Source: Streptomyces hokutonensis (GTDB lineage: Bacteria; Actinomycetota; Actinomycetes; Streptomycetales; Streptomycetaceae). Taken from it: DNA of 64,000 bases. This document shows positions 20,023 to 29,039 of the stretch, piece after piece. Position numbers and translations under genes: made by a program. How positions within the stretch are numbered: the stretch's first letter is position 1; the number at the start of each line of letters is the position of its first letter. The DNA is taken from the NCBI RefSeq assembly GCF_000376565.1, contig NZ_BARG01000025.1, positions 1 to 64,000 on the forward strand, read 5' to 3'. The notes under the pieces are model-generated. The model saw only the letters and a program-made list of their open reading frames with translations, was not told the DNA's origin and made no database searches.

Positions 20023-20598
20023 TCAGTCGACAGCCCCCAGGCGGGAGTTGGGCAGATGCGAGTTCCTGGCGGCCACTATGCCCAGGACCGTGCGCCAGTC
20101 CTCCAGGACGCCGGCGTCGAGGCCGACGACCTTGGCCGCGTCGTCGGCCTGGCGGAGGGTGATCGCGTCGTCGGCGAGCGGATCGCGCTCGAAGGCGGCG
20201 GCCTCGGCGTGGGACATGGGGCCGCCCTGGGCGCGAAGGGTCAGCGTGCTCTGCGCGGACAGGTCGTGGTCCGGTGAGGCGGTGGCAAGGTAGCGCTTCG
20301 CGGGTACGTGCAGCCGGACCAGGTGGGCGACCCGGTCGCCGAGCAGGGCGTGGACGGCGTCCGCCGCGTGGCCGGCGTGTCCGGCGTCGTCACCGGGTTG
20401 CAGGAGATGCCCGATGTCGTGGACCAGGCCGGCGACCTGGAGTTCCTTGTCGGCGGGGCGACTTCGGCGCAGCAGCGCCGCCGTCTGCAGTGCGTGGTCG
20501 TGCAGATCGACCGGATCACCGCTCCGGTCCGGGGTGTCCCAGGCGCCCCGGCAGGCGTACAGCAGGTCCATCAGCTCCTCGACGCTGCGCAACTCCAC
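20023..20598 (-). CDS. HD-domain metalloprotein (PhnZ/MIOX-like class)
   Basis: A 191-residue HD-fold protein. Metal ligands are visible as LHDHALQTA, then the HD pair in LVHDIGHLLQPGDD (~60) and further histidines in HAGHAADAVHALLG and RLHVPAKRYL. The order of motifs and the small size recall the mixed-valence diiron oxygenases PhnZ and MIOX as well as phosphohydrolases; sequence alone does not decide. GGGAGGA precedes GTG 20598. It heads a two-gene unit with an SDR. Confidence 0.75.
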   Translation of the reverse strand: MELRSVEELMDLLYACRGAWDTPDRSGDPVDLHDHALQTAALLRRSRPADKELQVAGLVHDIGHLLQPGDDAGHAGHAADAVHALLGDRVAHLVRLHVPAKRYLATASPDHDLSAQSTLTLRAQGGPMSHAEAAAFERDPLADDAITLRQADDAAKVVGLDAGVLEDWRTVLGIVAARNSHLPNSRLGAVD

Positions 20599-20730
20599 GC
20601 GTCAGTCCTCCCGCGAGACAGCCTGTGCGGAACGCCAGGAGATCATGGCGAGCTTTCGGACCGGCCAACGGGACTTGAACTGCGCGACGCCTTCAGTGAC
20701 GTAGTTCATGCGCTGACGCGGGTGTTGGTG

Positions 20731-21366
20731 TCACCGGGAGTCGGGCCGTGTGCGGGCGGAGGCCTGCCCGGCCAAACCGTGCAGAAGCGTGTCGACCATC
20801 CGCTCGATCCGGTCCTCCTCGACGGGCTGCCGGACGAGCAGTGCCCTGAAGTGCAGCGGTGCGACGAGCAGTTCGAGGGCGAGCTGGTGATCGGCGTCGG
20901 CCGGCAGCTCGTGGCGGTCGATCGCGCGGTCCACGATGACTCGGGTGACGTCGTAGCGGGTCCCCCAGAACTGGGCGCGGCTCTCGGCCAGTTGGGGATC
21001 CTCCTCGGCCGTGGCCATCGCCTGGGCGAGTGCGACGCCCAGGGGGGTGTTCAGGTAGGCCGCGATCAGCCGGGCCAGCGCGACCATGTCGTCGCGGAGG
21101 TTTCCGGTGTCGGGGACCGGCAGTTGTTCCTGGCTGTAGGACAGCAGCGCGTCCAGGATCAGGTTCGGCAGGGCGCCCCAGCGCCGCTGGATCGAGGTGG
21201 CGTGGACACCCGACCGCCGAGCGATCTCGCTCACCGTCAGGCTGCTCGTGCCGTTCTCGGCGAGCGCCTCCAGGGTGGATCGCAGGACGTCGGCGCGGAC
21301 CCGCGCGGACCGGCCGCCCGGACGGCGGGACGCCTCTGTCTGCTCGCTCATCTCGCTCTTGCTCAC
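20731..21366 (-). CDS. TetR-family regulator of the FrsA-like hydrolase
   Basis: A 211-residue TetR repressor with an N-terminal three-helix DNA-binding domain (VSEIARRSGVHATSIQRRWG) and a C-terminal ligand domain of the TetR_C type. It is divergent from the hydrolase gene; two matching AACGCA-N7-TGCGTT dyads lie between them, so autoregulation and repression of the hydrolase are likely. The start is either GTG 21366 or ATG 21351. Confidence 0.88.
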   Translation of the reverse strand: MSKSEMSEQTEASRRPGGRSARVRADVLRSTLEALAENGTSSLTVSEIARRSGVHATSIQRRWGALPNLILDALLSYSQEQLPVPDTGNLRDDMVALARLIAAYLNTPLGVALAQAMATAEEDPQLAESRAQFWGTRYDVTRVIVDRAIDRHELPADADHQLALELLVAPLHFRALLVRQPVEEDRIERMVDTLLHGLAGQASARTRPDSR

Positions 21367-21377
21367 CGCCTCACGTT

Positions 21378-21444
21378 AACGCACAAATCTTGCGTTTGCG
21401 CACGAGAGGGCGTAGCGTCCACTAACGCAGAATATCTGCGTTAG
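21378..21444. promoter_or_regulatory. Two TetR operators around the hydrolase promoter
   Basis: Operator 1 is AACGCA-N7-TGCGTT at 21378-21396. Operator 2, at 21422-21444, is a perfect 10-bp repeat CTAACGCAGA/TCTGCGTTAG with a 3-base spacer, and shares the same core. A promoter TTGCGT (21390-21395)-17-TAGCGT (21413-21418) runs between them toward the hydrolase: operator 1 covers the -35 and operator 2 begins just past the -10 at the start point. This is a textbook repression layout. Confidence 0.8.
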
Positions 21445-21478
21445 CGACTCTGTTGCGGAACGAACGGAAGGAGCCGTC

Positions 21479-22549
21479 ATGCCCTACCAATGGCCGCTGG
21501 ACGCGTCGGAGCTGTTCGGCGAGCGGTATCCGCAGATGGTCAACACCGGGCTGCCGGTGGCCGACGTCGACGCCGTGCGGGCCGCGGTCACCGAGATGTG
21601 GGCGGACGCTCCGGGCGGCTGGGTCCACGAATGGTCGAAGCTGGCCGCGGCCTACGCCGACGCGGGAGCCCATGAGCAGGCGGCGCTGGCCTACGGATGG
21701 GCGAAGTTCCCCACCCTGGCCGACGAGAGCAAGCGCGTCGCGCTCGCCAAGCAGCTCGAGCAGTACCGGCTCGCCGCTCCCGGCTTCGGGGTCGAGTTCC
21801 AGCGGTACGTGCTGGAACTGCCGTACCAAGGGAACACGACCAGCGTGCCCGTTCACCTGCTCGCGCCCTTCGACCTCCCCGCCGATCGGCCGGTGGTGCT
21901 CGCCAGCGGGGGCGTGGACAGCTGGAAGATGGATGTGCACGGGCTGATAGTGCTTCTCGCCGTCCACATCCGGGCCCGGGTGCTGGTCTTCGACATCGCG
22001 GGGACCGGTGAATCGACCGTGCCGATGACCGGCGCCGGTGGCGCGGAGCTGGTCACCGGGCTGATCGGGCACGCCCGGTCGCTCGGCAACGGCGTCGTCG
22101 CGCACATGGGCATCTCCATGGGCGGATATTTCTCGGCCCGGTCGGGGCTCGGCGGTGAGGTCGACGCCGCCGTGGTGCTGGGCGGGCCGGTCGAAGCGGC
22201 GTTCACGGATGAGCGCAAGGACGCCTTCGGGATGGACGGGATCCTCGGCAACGCGATGGGCTTCGACGCGCCGCCCACCCCCGGGCAACTGGTCGCGGGC
22301 AGAGCCGAGTTCTCCCTCCGCCCGCTGCTCGACCAGGACCGCAACAGCCCCATGCTGGTGGTCAACGGAGCCGACGACGTCCATGTGCCGCAGCACGACA
22401 CGCTGGTCTTCCAGGGCCGCCGCGACACCGTCGTGAACCTCGTCCCCGACACCGGCCACTGTGCGGTGAGCAAACTGCCCGAGGTGTTCCCGACGATCAT
22501 CGGCTGGCTGGACCGCGCGCTGGCCGCCACGGCGGAGACGGACCGGTGA
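21479..22549 (+). CDS. FrsA-like alpha/beta hydrolase
   Basis: A 356-residue serine hydrolase of the FrsA/DUF1100 or 2,6-dihydropseudooxynicotine-hydrolase type, with a long helical N-terminal cap (~1-110) before the core. The nucleophile elbow is GISMGG (~207-212), the acid is in NGADDVHVP and the catalytic His in DTGHCAVSK. Relatives cleave C-C or ester bonds of polyketide-like and aromatic compounds. GGAAGGAG precedes ATG 21479. Control by the divergent TetR is strongly indicated by the operators. Confidence 0.85.
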   Translation: MPYQWPLDASELFGERYPQMVNTGLPVADVDAVRAAVTEMWADAPGGWVHEWSKLAAAYADAGAHEQAALAYGWAKFPTLADESKRVALAKQLEQYRLAAPGFGVEFQRYVLELPYQGNTTSVPVHLLAPFDLPADRPVVLASGGVDSWKMDVHGLIVLLAVHIRARVLVFDIAGTGESTVPMTGAGGAELVTGLIGHARSLGNGVVAHMGISMGGYFSARSGLGGEVDAAVVLGGPVEAAFTDERKDAFGMDGILGNAMGFDAPPTPGQLVAGRAEFSLRPLLDQDRNSPMLVVNGADDVHVPQHDTLVFQGRRDTVVNLVPDTGHCAVSKLPEVFPTIIGWLDRALAATAETDR

Positions 22550-22568
22550 GCGGCCGTATTCCGGCCGG

Positions 22569-23144
22569 TCATGGCTTCCGGGTGGCCCGGTGTACGAAAG
22601 CGGGCGGGAGGTTCGGCCACACCACGGTCGAGCGTTCCAACTCGCCGAAGCGGCAGGCCAGTTCGGCGGTGAAGTGCCGGGCGGGTGGGGTCCAGGACGC
22701 GTGCAGATAGGCGAAGGTGGTGAACCGGCCCCCGGGCGTGAGGACTTCGGCCACGGCGTCCAGGATGCGCCCGCGCTGTTGCCGAGGCATGACCGTCCAC
22801 GGCAGCCCGGAGACGACCGCATCGGCCGGTTCGCCTGCCACGGCCGCCAGTTCGGCCGCCGAGCCTCGCACCACGGTCAGGCGTGTGTCGCGCCGGGTCG
22901 CCGACAGCCGTGCTGCGAGCACCGGGTTGAGCTCGATCGCGACGAGTCGTGCGGTGGGCGCGAGCCGGGCGAGGATCGCGTCGGTGAACACCCCTGTTCC
23001 CGGGCCGAGTTCGACCACGAGCCGGGCCTCCTCCAGGCCGATGCCCTCGGTCATCGCCGACGCGAGCCGTCGTGAACTGGCCGCCACGGCACCGGTCATG
23101 AGGGGCCGTCTGAGGAATTCGGTGGTGATCGACATGGCGGCCAT
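22569..23144 (-). CDS. Class I SAM-dependent methyltransferase (phospholipid methyltransferase-like)
   Basis: A 191-residue methyltransferase with SAM motif VVELGPGTGVFTDAIL at ~42-57, VAIELNP after the second strand and VVSGLPW, a combination shared by bacterial phosphatidylethanolamine N-methyltransferases (PmtA) and rRNA dimethylases. The small size and AYLHASWTPPARHF region favour the PmtA-like group. Start uncertain between 23144 and 23135; no clear Shine-Dalgarno. Convergent with the hydrolase, 19 bases apart. Confidence 0.75.
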   Translation of the reverse strand: MAAMSITTEFLRRPLMTGAVAASSRRLASAMTEGIGLEEARLVVELGPGTGVFTDAILARLAPTARLVAIELNPVLAARLSATRRDTRLTVVRGSAAELAAVAGEPADAVVSGLPWTVMPRQQRGRILDAVAEVLTPGGRFTTFAYLHASWTPPARHFTAELACRFGELERSTVVWPNLPPAFVHRATRKP

Positions 23145-23266
23145 GGTGGAAGCGCCCGGGGTGGCCGTACGTCGTGTCCCCGGCCGGTGCGTGTACGACC
23201 GTGGGAGGACCCCATGACGCCCGCCGGGACGATGTGGGGGAGCGGCCCCGGCCGTAGCGTGAAGTC

Positions 23267-24535
23267 GTGCTTCGGCTGATCGAGACCCTGTCCCGCCTGC
23301 GGCGGAGCCACCCGTGGCTCGCGGACGCCCTGCTGGTCGTGCTGGTGGCCGTGCCGCCGGTGATCCGACCGGAGCCGGGCTGGCGGCCGGTCTGGGTGCA
23401 GGTGGTCGTGTACGTCGCCCTGGTACTGCCCCTGTTGTGGCGTCGCCGTCGGCCGGTGCTGGTCGCGGCCGTGGTGACGGCGGTGTTCTGGGCGCAGTTC
23501 CTCGGACAGGTGTGGGGGCAGGAGCCGGGACGCGGCGCCGTCGCCCTGGCCGCGGCCCTGGCCACCCTCACGGTGCGCGGCCTGCGCCGCGCCGCCGCCG
23601 TGACGGTGGTCTGCGCCGCCGGCTGCGTGCTGCTGTGGATTCCCGCGTGGCAGCGGGACTACGGCGGCGGCCCGGGCGCCCGGGGGGCATGGCTCACTCC
23701 GCTCGCGGTGGGGCTCCTGCTGGCCGGGGCCTGGGTGTTCGGCGAGTACGTCCGGGCCCGGCGCGCCTACGTCGCCGAGTTCGAACGGCGGGCCGCGCTC
23801 GCCGAGTCCGAACGCCTCGCCCTGGCCAGGGTCGCCGTCGCCGAGGAGCGGGCGCGCATCGCCCGCGAGATCCACGACGTCCTCGCGCACAGCGTGAGCG
23901 TGATGGTGCTGAACGCCGAGGGCGGCAGGCTGATGCGGCAGATCGACCCAGCCGTCGTCGATCGCACCCTCGAGGTCATCAGCGCGACGGGCCGCGAGGC
24001 CCTGGGCGAACTGCGCCGGCTGCTGGAGGTGTTGCGCACCCCAGACGCCGACGCCCCCGACGGCGACTCCGGCACCGGTCCCGACGAACACCTCTCGGCC
24101 GATCTGCGGCGGCTGGTCGGACGCCTCAACTCGGGCGGAAGACAGGCCAAGTTGGACCTTCGCGGAGAACGGGACGGCCTTCCGCCGGATGTCACCGCGC
24201 AGACATACCGCATCGTGCAGGAGGCGCTCACCAACGTCGTCAAACACGCCCCGCCGGACGCCACGGTCCACGTACGGGTCGACACCGGTAACCAGGGGCC
24301 CGGGCGGCTGGTCCGCGTCAGGGTGGAGAACTCGGCCGGAGCGAGCGCCGGAGCGTCGGCCGGGCGTCCCGCCCCGCTGCTCCCGTCCGGTCGCGGACTC
24401 ACCGGTATGCGCGAGCGCACCGCCCTGTACGGCGGACGCGTCGACGCGGGCCCCACGCCCGACGGCGGCTACCGCGTCGTAGCGACCCTGCGTCCTGCCG
24501 AGCCCGGGCCCCAGCCCACTGGGGCGACCCCATGA
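23267..24535 (+). CDS. NarL-type sensor histidine kinase
   Basis: A 422-residue membrane kinase of the HPK7 class. Residues ~1-165 hold five or six hydrophobic helices with short loops, then a coiled linker and the HisKA_3 dimerisation helix ARIAREIHDVLAHSVSVMVL with the phosphorylated His. The HATPase domain is seen as ALTNVVKHAPPDATV and GRGLTGMRERTALYGG. The stimulus is unknown; a sensor buried in the membrane suggests a lipid or envelope signal. The GTG start lacks a strong ribosome site. It overlaps the response regulator gene by ATGA. Confidence 0.93.
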   Translation: MLRLIETLSRLRRSHPWLADALLVVLVAVPPVIRPEPGWRPVWVQVVVYVALVLPLLWRRRRPVLVAAVVTAVFWAQFLGQVWGQEPGRGAVALAAALATLTVRGLRRAAAVTVVCAAGCVLLWIPAWQRDYGGGPGARGAWLTPLAVGLLLAGAWVFGEYVRARRAYVAEFERRAALAESERLALARVAVAEERARIAREIHDVLAHSVSVMVLNAEGGRLMRQIDPAVVDRTLEVISATGREALGELRRLLEVLRTPDADAPDGDSGTGPDEHLSADLRRLVGRLNSGGRQAKLDLRGERDGLPPDVTAQTYRIVQEALTNVVKHAPPDATVHVRVDTGNQGPGRLVRVRVENSAGASAGASAGRPAPLLPSGRGLTGMRERTALYGGRVDAGPTPDGGYRVVATLRPAEPGPQPTGATP

Positions 24536-25218
24536 CCGGCCTCGACCAGGCCCCGTCATCGTCCCGTGTGCTGATCTGCGACGACCAGGAGCTGATCCGG
24601 ATGGGGCTGCGCATGGTCGTCGACAGTCAGCCCGATCTCTCCGTGGTGGGCGAGGCCGCCGACGGCGACGCGGCGATCGCGGGGGTGGCCGCGCTGGAGC
24701 CGGACCTCGTCCTGATGGACGTCCGCATGCCCGGTCTGGACGGGCTCGCCGCGACCGAGATCCTCTGCGCGCTGCCCGATGGGCCGCGCATCCTCCTCGT
24801 CACCACCTTCGACCTCGACGAGTACGCCTACGCGGCGCTGCGGGCCGGTGCGAACGGCTTCCTCGTCAAGGACGCCCCCGCCGAGGAGATCCTGGTGACG
24901 GTCCGCGCGGTGCTGCGGGGCGAGACCATGGTGGCGCCCTCGCTGACCCGGCGCCTGGTCGAACGCTTCGTCCTGCACGCCCCCGCGACCGAGCCCGCCC
25001 AGCGCGGCCGCCTGGCGGCCCTCACCGAGCGGGAACGGGAAGTCCTGGCCCTGGTCGCCAAGGGACTTGCCAATGGCGAGATCGCGGACCGCCTCTTCGT
25101 CGGCGAGACGACCGTCAAGACCCACCTCGGCCGGATCCTGACCAAACTCGGCCTCCGGGACCGTGTCCACGCGGTGATCTTCGCCTACGAGAGCGGGCTG
25201 GTACGGGTCGGGGACTGA
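24532..25218 (+). CDS. NarL/LuxR-type response regulator
   Basis: A 228-residue regulator with receiver residues DDQE near the N terminus, phosphorylated Asp in LVLMDVRMPG (~66), Thr in VTTFDLDEYAY and Lys in FLVKDAP. The C-terminal LuxR HTH is LTEREREVLALVAKG...VGETTVKTHLGRIL. Translationally coupled to the kinase. Likely targets nearby are itself and the secreted hydrolase gene downstream, though no shared site was identified. Confidence 0.94.
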   Translation: MTGLDQAPSSSRVLICDDQELIRMGLRMVVDSQPDLSVVGEAADGDAAIAGVAALEPDLVLMDVRMPGLDGLAATEILCALPDGPRILLVTTFDLDEYAYAALRAGANGFLVKDAPAEEILVTVRAVLRGETMVAPSLTRRLVERFVLHAPATEPAQRGRLAALTEREREVLALVAKGLANGEIADRLFVGETTVKTHLGRILTKLGLRDRVHAVIFAYESGLVRVGD

Positions 25219-25277
25219 GTGGTGAGGCCCCGAAAATCGGAATACGGACACTACCTCCGATGGCTACAGTGAGTGAC

Positions 25278-26840
25278 ATGACGATCACGTTCCGCCCGGC
25301 ATTCGGGAGGGTGGTGGCGGCCGCACTCCTGGCCGTGGCCGCCCTCCCGGCGACCGCGGTCGCTGTCCCGCAGGCCTCGACCACACCCGCCGACCTGTCG
25401 CCGGACCACCGGCACCTCGTCTGGAAGACCTGCACCCGTGGTCCCGACGACGACACCGGCAAGGCTCTCGACAGGGCCGGCGCCCAATGTGCCGACCTGA
25501 CGGTCCCTCTGGACTACGCGTCGCCCGGCGGCCGGACGATCGGCATCGCGGTGGCCCGCCTCCGGGCCGCCGACCCCGCGCACCGCATCGGCACGCTGCT
25601 CTACAACATGGGCGGACCGGCGGATCCAGCGATCGAGTCCCTGCCGGCCGTCGGCGCGGCGATGGGGGAGACGGCCCGCCGCTACGACATCGTCGGCGTG
25701 GACCCGCGCTTCACCGGCCGCAACACACCGCTCAACTGCGGCTGGCGGACCGAGACCTACTTCCGCTCGGCGGGATCGGACCGGGCGGGTTTCGAGCGTA
25801 TGCGCGCCTTCGAGCGCGGCCTCGCCGAGCAGTGCCGCGACCGTGCCGGAGCCCTGCTGCCCTACGTCTCCACGCGCAACGCGGCCCGTGACATGGACGC
25901 CGTCCGCGCCGCCCTCGGTGAGCGCCGGATCTCCTTCTACGGCGTTTCGTACGGCACTTATCTGGGTGAGGTCTACACGGCGATGTTCCCCGGCCGTACC
26001 GACCGTGTCGTCCTCGACGGCGTGCACGATCCGAGCCGCCTCGCCCCCTGGGCGGAGTACGGCACGGAGCAGGTCAACGAGGACGCCCTGCGCCACTGGG
26101 CGGGTTGGGCGGCGGCCCACGACCGTACCTACGGGCTGGGCGCCACCGCCGACGCCGTGCTCGCCACCCTCGACGGCATCCAAGCCGCGGCCGTCAGGCG
26201 GCCGTTGTCCATCGGCGCGTACCGGGTGGACCGGCACGTGGCACCGCTGTTCGACTACGCGGTCCTCGGCGACGACACGGAGGAGGGGGACGCGCTCATC
26301 GCGGGTGTCTTCCGCACCCTCAAGCAGGCCGCCGACACCGGGCACGCCGAGCCGGACGCGTTCCTCACCGCCTTCCTGGCGGCGACCCTGACCGGCGACG
26401 GCTCCTCGTACGGCAGCACCCAGACCGCGTACCTGTGCGCCGACACACCAGGGCCGCGCGACACCGAGGTCCACTGGCGCGCGATCGAACGGACCCGGGC
26501 CCGGCACCCGCTGTTCGGCCCGATCCTCAACAACGTCACCCCGTGCTCCTTCTGGCCGCGGCCGAAGGAGCAGCCGATCACCACCGTCCACAACAACATC
26601 CCGGCCCTCATGGTCAACACCACCGGCGACCCCCGGGTGCCGTACTCGGAGGCCCGGCAGATGCACGCCCGCTGGCCCGCATCCCGGCTCGTCACCGTCA
26701 CCGGCTCCTACCGGCACGGGGTGTACGGCACGGACTACGGCGACGCCTGCGTCAACGACACCGTCAACGGCTACCTCGCCACCGGGCGGCTCCCCACGGC
26801 CGACCTCAGGTGTGGGCCCGTACGGCCGACGCGGCCATGA
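25278..26840 (+). CDS. Secreted tripeptidyl-aminopeptidase-like serine hydrolase
   Basis: A 520-residue exported alpha/beta hydrolase of the Streptomyces TAP/SlpD/SlpE type (S33). A signal peptide runs FGRVVAAALLAVAALPATAVA. The oxyanion region is LYNMGGPADPAIE, the nucleophile elbow GVSYGTYLGEVYT (Ser ~222), the acid in NTTGDPRVPYSEA and the His in GSYRHGVYG. Several Cys (CTRG, QCAD, LNCGW, LCADT, TPCSFW, DACVND) suggest disulfides. I start at ATG 25278 so that the signal peptide is intact; ATG 25260 is possible. It lies 59 bases after the response regulator. A weak GGGGCG/CGCCCC repeat follows at 26842-26854. Confidence 0.88.
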   Translation: MTITFRPAFGRVVAAALLAVAALPATAVAVPQASTTPADLSPDHRHLVWKTCTRGPDDDTGKALDRAGAQCADLTVPLDYASPGGRTIGIAVARLRAADPAHRIGTLLYNMGGPADPAIESLPAVGAAMGETARRYDIVGVDPRFTGRNTPLNCGWRTETYFRSAGSDRAGFERMRAFERGLAEQCRDRAGALLPYVSTRNAARDMDAVRAALGERRISFYGVSYGTYLGEVYTAMFPGRTDRVVLDGVHDPSRLAPWAEYGTEQVNEDALRHWAGWAAAHDRTYGLGATADAVLATLDGIQAAAVRRPLSIGAYRVDRHVAPLFDYAVLGDDTEEGDALIAGVFRTLKQAADTGHAEPDAFLTAFLAATLTGDGSSYGSTQTAYLCADTPGPRDTEVHWRAIERTRARHPLFGPILNNVTPCSFWPRPKEQPITTVHNNIPALMVNTTGDPRVPYSEARQMHARWPASRLVTVTGSYRHGVYGTDYGDACVNDTVNGYLATGRLPTADLRCGPVRPTRP

Positions 26841-26904
26841 AGGGGCGTCGCCCCGGTCTCCCGAACCCGGAAGTGCCGGTACGCGGCACCGAACTGACTG
26901 TCCG

Positions 26905-28227
26905 TCAAGCTGCGGGGTCAGAAGGGAGACCCGCTGTGGCGACGGGGCTCTGCCCGCCTGCGGCGGGGACGAGATGGTGGGCGACGCTGCGCAACTTCTC
27001 GCAGGTTTCCTCGTGTTCGCGTTCGGGCCGGGACTGCGGTACGACGCCGGCCCCGGCCTGGATCCAGCACCGGCCGTCCTGCCGGAAGACGCTGCGCAGC
27101 ACGAGGGCGGCGTCGAGGGTGCCGTCGGCGTCGCAGGTCAGGACCGCGCCCGCGTACAGGCCCCGGGGCCTTCCTTCGAGGGTCCGGATCAGGGGATACG
27201 CCGGAGCCTTGGGGATTCCGGTCGCGGTGACCGCCGGGAAGAGGGCCGCGAACGCGTCCCAGGGGCCGCGGCCGGGTCGGAGACGGCCGGTGACGGTGGA
27301 GGCCAGATGCTGGACGGTGCCGCGGTCGAGGACGGTCATGTATGCGCTGACATTGGTGTCGTCGCACACCGTGTCGAGCTCTTCCAGCGCGAGTCGGACC
27401 GAGATGGCGTGCTCGTGGATCTCCTTCGGGTCGCCGAGGAGGGCGGCGCGCAGCCGGGCGTCGTCGGCGGGCGTTCCGGTCCTGGCCCGGGTGCCGGCCA
27501 GCGGGCGCGTGGTGACACGGCCGTCGGCCGTGACCTCGGCCACCGTCTCCGGACTGAACCCGGCCGCCTGGATGCCGCCGAGGTCGAGCAGGAACGAGCG
27601 CGCGGGGGTGTTGGCCCGCCGCCCCGCGACATAGCTGGCGACCAGGTCCACCGCGGCCGGCACGGGGACCTGCCGGGAGAGGATGACCTTCTCCAGCGGG
27701 CCCTGCCGCCGCAGTTCCACCAGGGCAGCCGCGACCGCGGCCCGGTAGTTGCCGGTGTCCTCCAGGGGGAGTGCGATCCGTCCGGGCGGTTCCGGTGGCG
27801 CGCCCGGGGCGGGGGACCGGACCAGGTCGGCGATCAGGTCCAGCCGTCCGGGGACGGCGGACCGGACGAGGACCTCCGTCCCGTCGGTGCGCACCTCGTC
27901 GGTGGGCACGATCAGGTGCAACAGGGTCTGCGTGGGGTCCGGGTCTTGCTCGGCCAGTACGGCGCCCAGTTCGAACGCGGCCCAGCCGTACGCCCGCCAG
28001 CCCCGCACCGGAGTCTCGGCGAGGCGTGCCCCCACGCTGCCGAACTCTGCGGCGTCCTCTCCGGTCAGCCTGACCGAGGCCAGGACGCCGCCGGCCAGGG
28101 ACCAGCCGACGCCGCTCTCGTACACCACGTACGGGTCGAACAGGCCGCTGCGGACCAGCCGGGCCATCAGTGGCAGCGGGTCCTCCCGCAGCGGCAGGCG
28201 CAGTTCCCGGTAGGTGTCGCGGGTCAT
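26905..28227 (-). CDS. Salicylate synthase (MbtI/Irp9 family)
   Basis: A 440-residue chorismate-utilising enzyme that converts chorismate through isochorismate to salicylate and pyruvate. Length matches Irp9 (434) and MbtI (450), not anthranilate synthase. Signatures: EKVILSRQVPVPAA, GFSPETVAEVTADGRV, PLAGTRARTGTPADD, DPKEIHEHAISVRLALEEL and the C-terminal GLYAGAVLTCDADGTLDAAL with IQAGAGVVPQSRPEREHEET. No siderophore NRPS, salicyl-AMP ligase or transporter lies nearby. The only partner is a methyltransferase whose stop overlaps its start by ATGA, so the two products meet in one pathway. Confidence 0.88.
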   Translation of the reverse strand: MTRDTYRELRLPLREDPLPLMARLVRSGLFDPYVVYESGVGWSLAGGVLASVRLTGEDAAEFGSVGARLAETPVRGWRAYGWAAFELGAVLAEQDPDPTQTLLHLIVPTDEVRTDGTEVLVRSAVPGRLDLIADLVRSPAPGAPPEPPGRIALPLEDTGNYRAAVAAALVELRRQGPLEKVILSRQVPVPAAVDLVASYVAGRRANTPARSFLLDLGGIQAAGFSPETVAEVTADGRVTTRPLAGTRARTGTPADDARLRAALLGDPKEIHEHAISVRLALEELDTVCDDTNVSAYMTVLDRGTVQHLASTVTGRLRPGRGPWDAFAALFPAVTATGIPKAPAYPLIRTLEGRPRGLYAGAVLTCDADGTLDAALVLRSVFRQDGRCWIQAGAGVVPQSRPEREHEETCEKLRSVAHHLVPAAGGQSPVATAGLPSDPAA

Positions 28228-29039
28228 CGGGGTCCGTCCTTCTCGCTCTCGTGCGAGCGGCGGCCCCGCGCGCTGATCAGGGGGTAGGAGTTGACGACGA
28301 ATTCCGGGTGCCTCAACAACGCCTGGAACCGGGCCAGTTCAGCGGCCGACACACCGGAGCGGGCCAGGCCGTCGGCGACCTGGTCGGTGTTGTGCCGGTG
28401 CAGGGCGATGCCGGTACTGCCGCCCGGCCATGCCTCGGCGTAGGTGCTCGCGGTGATGTCGCTCAGTCCGGCGGCCGCCATCGCTCCCAGCGTGCGGCGC
28501 CCCCACAGCGGATCGGCCCCGGCCTCCGCCAGCAGGTCCATCAACGCCGTGTGGACCCGGTCGAACAGGGCCGCCGACGAGGCGTCGGGCGCGGCCAGCA
28601 CCGGGGTCCAGCCGCAGTCGAACTCCTCCAGCACCAGCCACCCGCCCGGTCGCAGAGCCGCCACGAGCTTCTCGAGCACCCCCAGCCGCTCCGGCAGGTG
28701 GAGCAGTACCAGCCGGGCATGGACGAGGTCGTAGTCCATGCCCGGCAGCGGATCGTGGACGATGTCGTGCCGCAGCAGACGGACATGATCCGGACGGTGC
28801 CGCGAAGCGGCCCACCGCGGTTCGAGCTCGGTGACCGTCACCTCGCCCCGTGGTCCCACCCGTTCCCCGAGCCAGTCGCCCAACGAGGCACTGCCGCCGC
28901 CGACTTCGAGGCATCGCCAGCCCGTGGCGAGCCCGGTCAGTTCCAACTGACGGCGGGAGACGGGGTCGTAGCACGACTCCAGAGCGGAGAAGCGGCCGGC
29001 GGCCTGCGCGGCGGCGCTGTCGAAGAGGTAGTGGGACAC
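28224..29039 (-). CDS. SAM-dependent methyltransferase coupled to salicylate synthase
   Basis: A 271-residue class I methyltransferase. SAM motif I is CLEVGGGSASLGDWLGE (~43-59), then VTELEPRW and the post-motif DYDLVHARLVLLHLPERL with LRPGGWLVLEEFD. It resembles UbiE/Methyltransf_11 enzymes acting on small molecules, not the SABATH plant salicylate methyltransferases. GGAGG precedes GTG 29039. It is first in a two-gene operon with salicylate synthase, so salicylate or a derivative is a reasonable acceptor; that is inference from context. Confidence 0.82.
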   Translation of the reverse strand: MSHYLFDSAAAQAAGRFSALESCYDPVSRRQLELTGLATGWRCLEVGGGSASLGDWLGERVGPRGEVTVTELEPRWAASRHRPDHVRLLRHDIVHDPLPGMDYDLVHARLVLLHLPERLGVLEKLVAALRPGGWLVLEEFDCGWTPVLAAPDASSAALFDRVHTALMDLLAEAGADPLWGRRTLGAMAAAGLSDITASTYAEAWPGGSTGIALHRHNTDQVADGLARSGVSAAELARFQALLRHPEFVVNSYPLISARGRRSHESEKDGPR

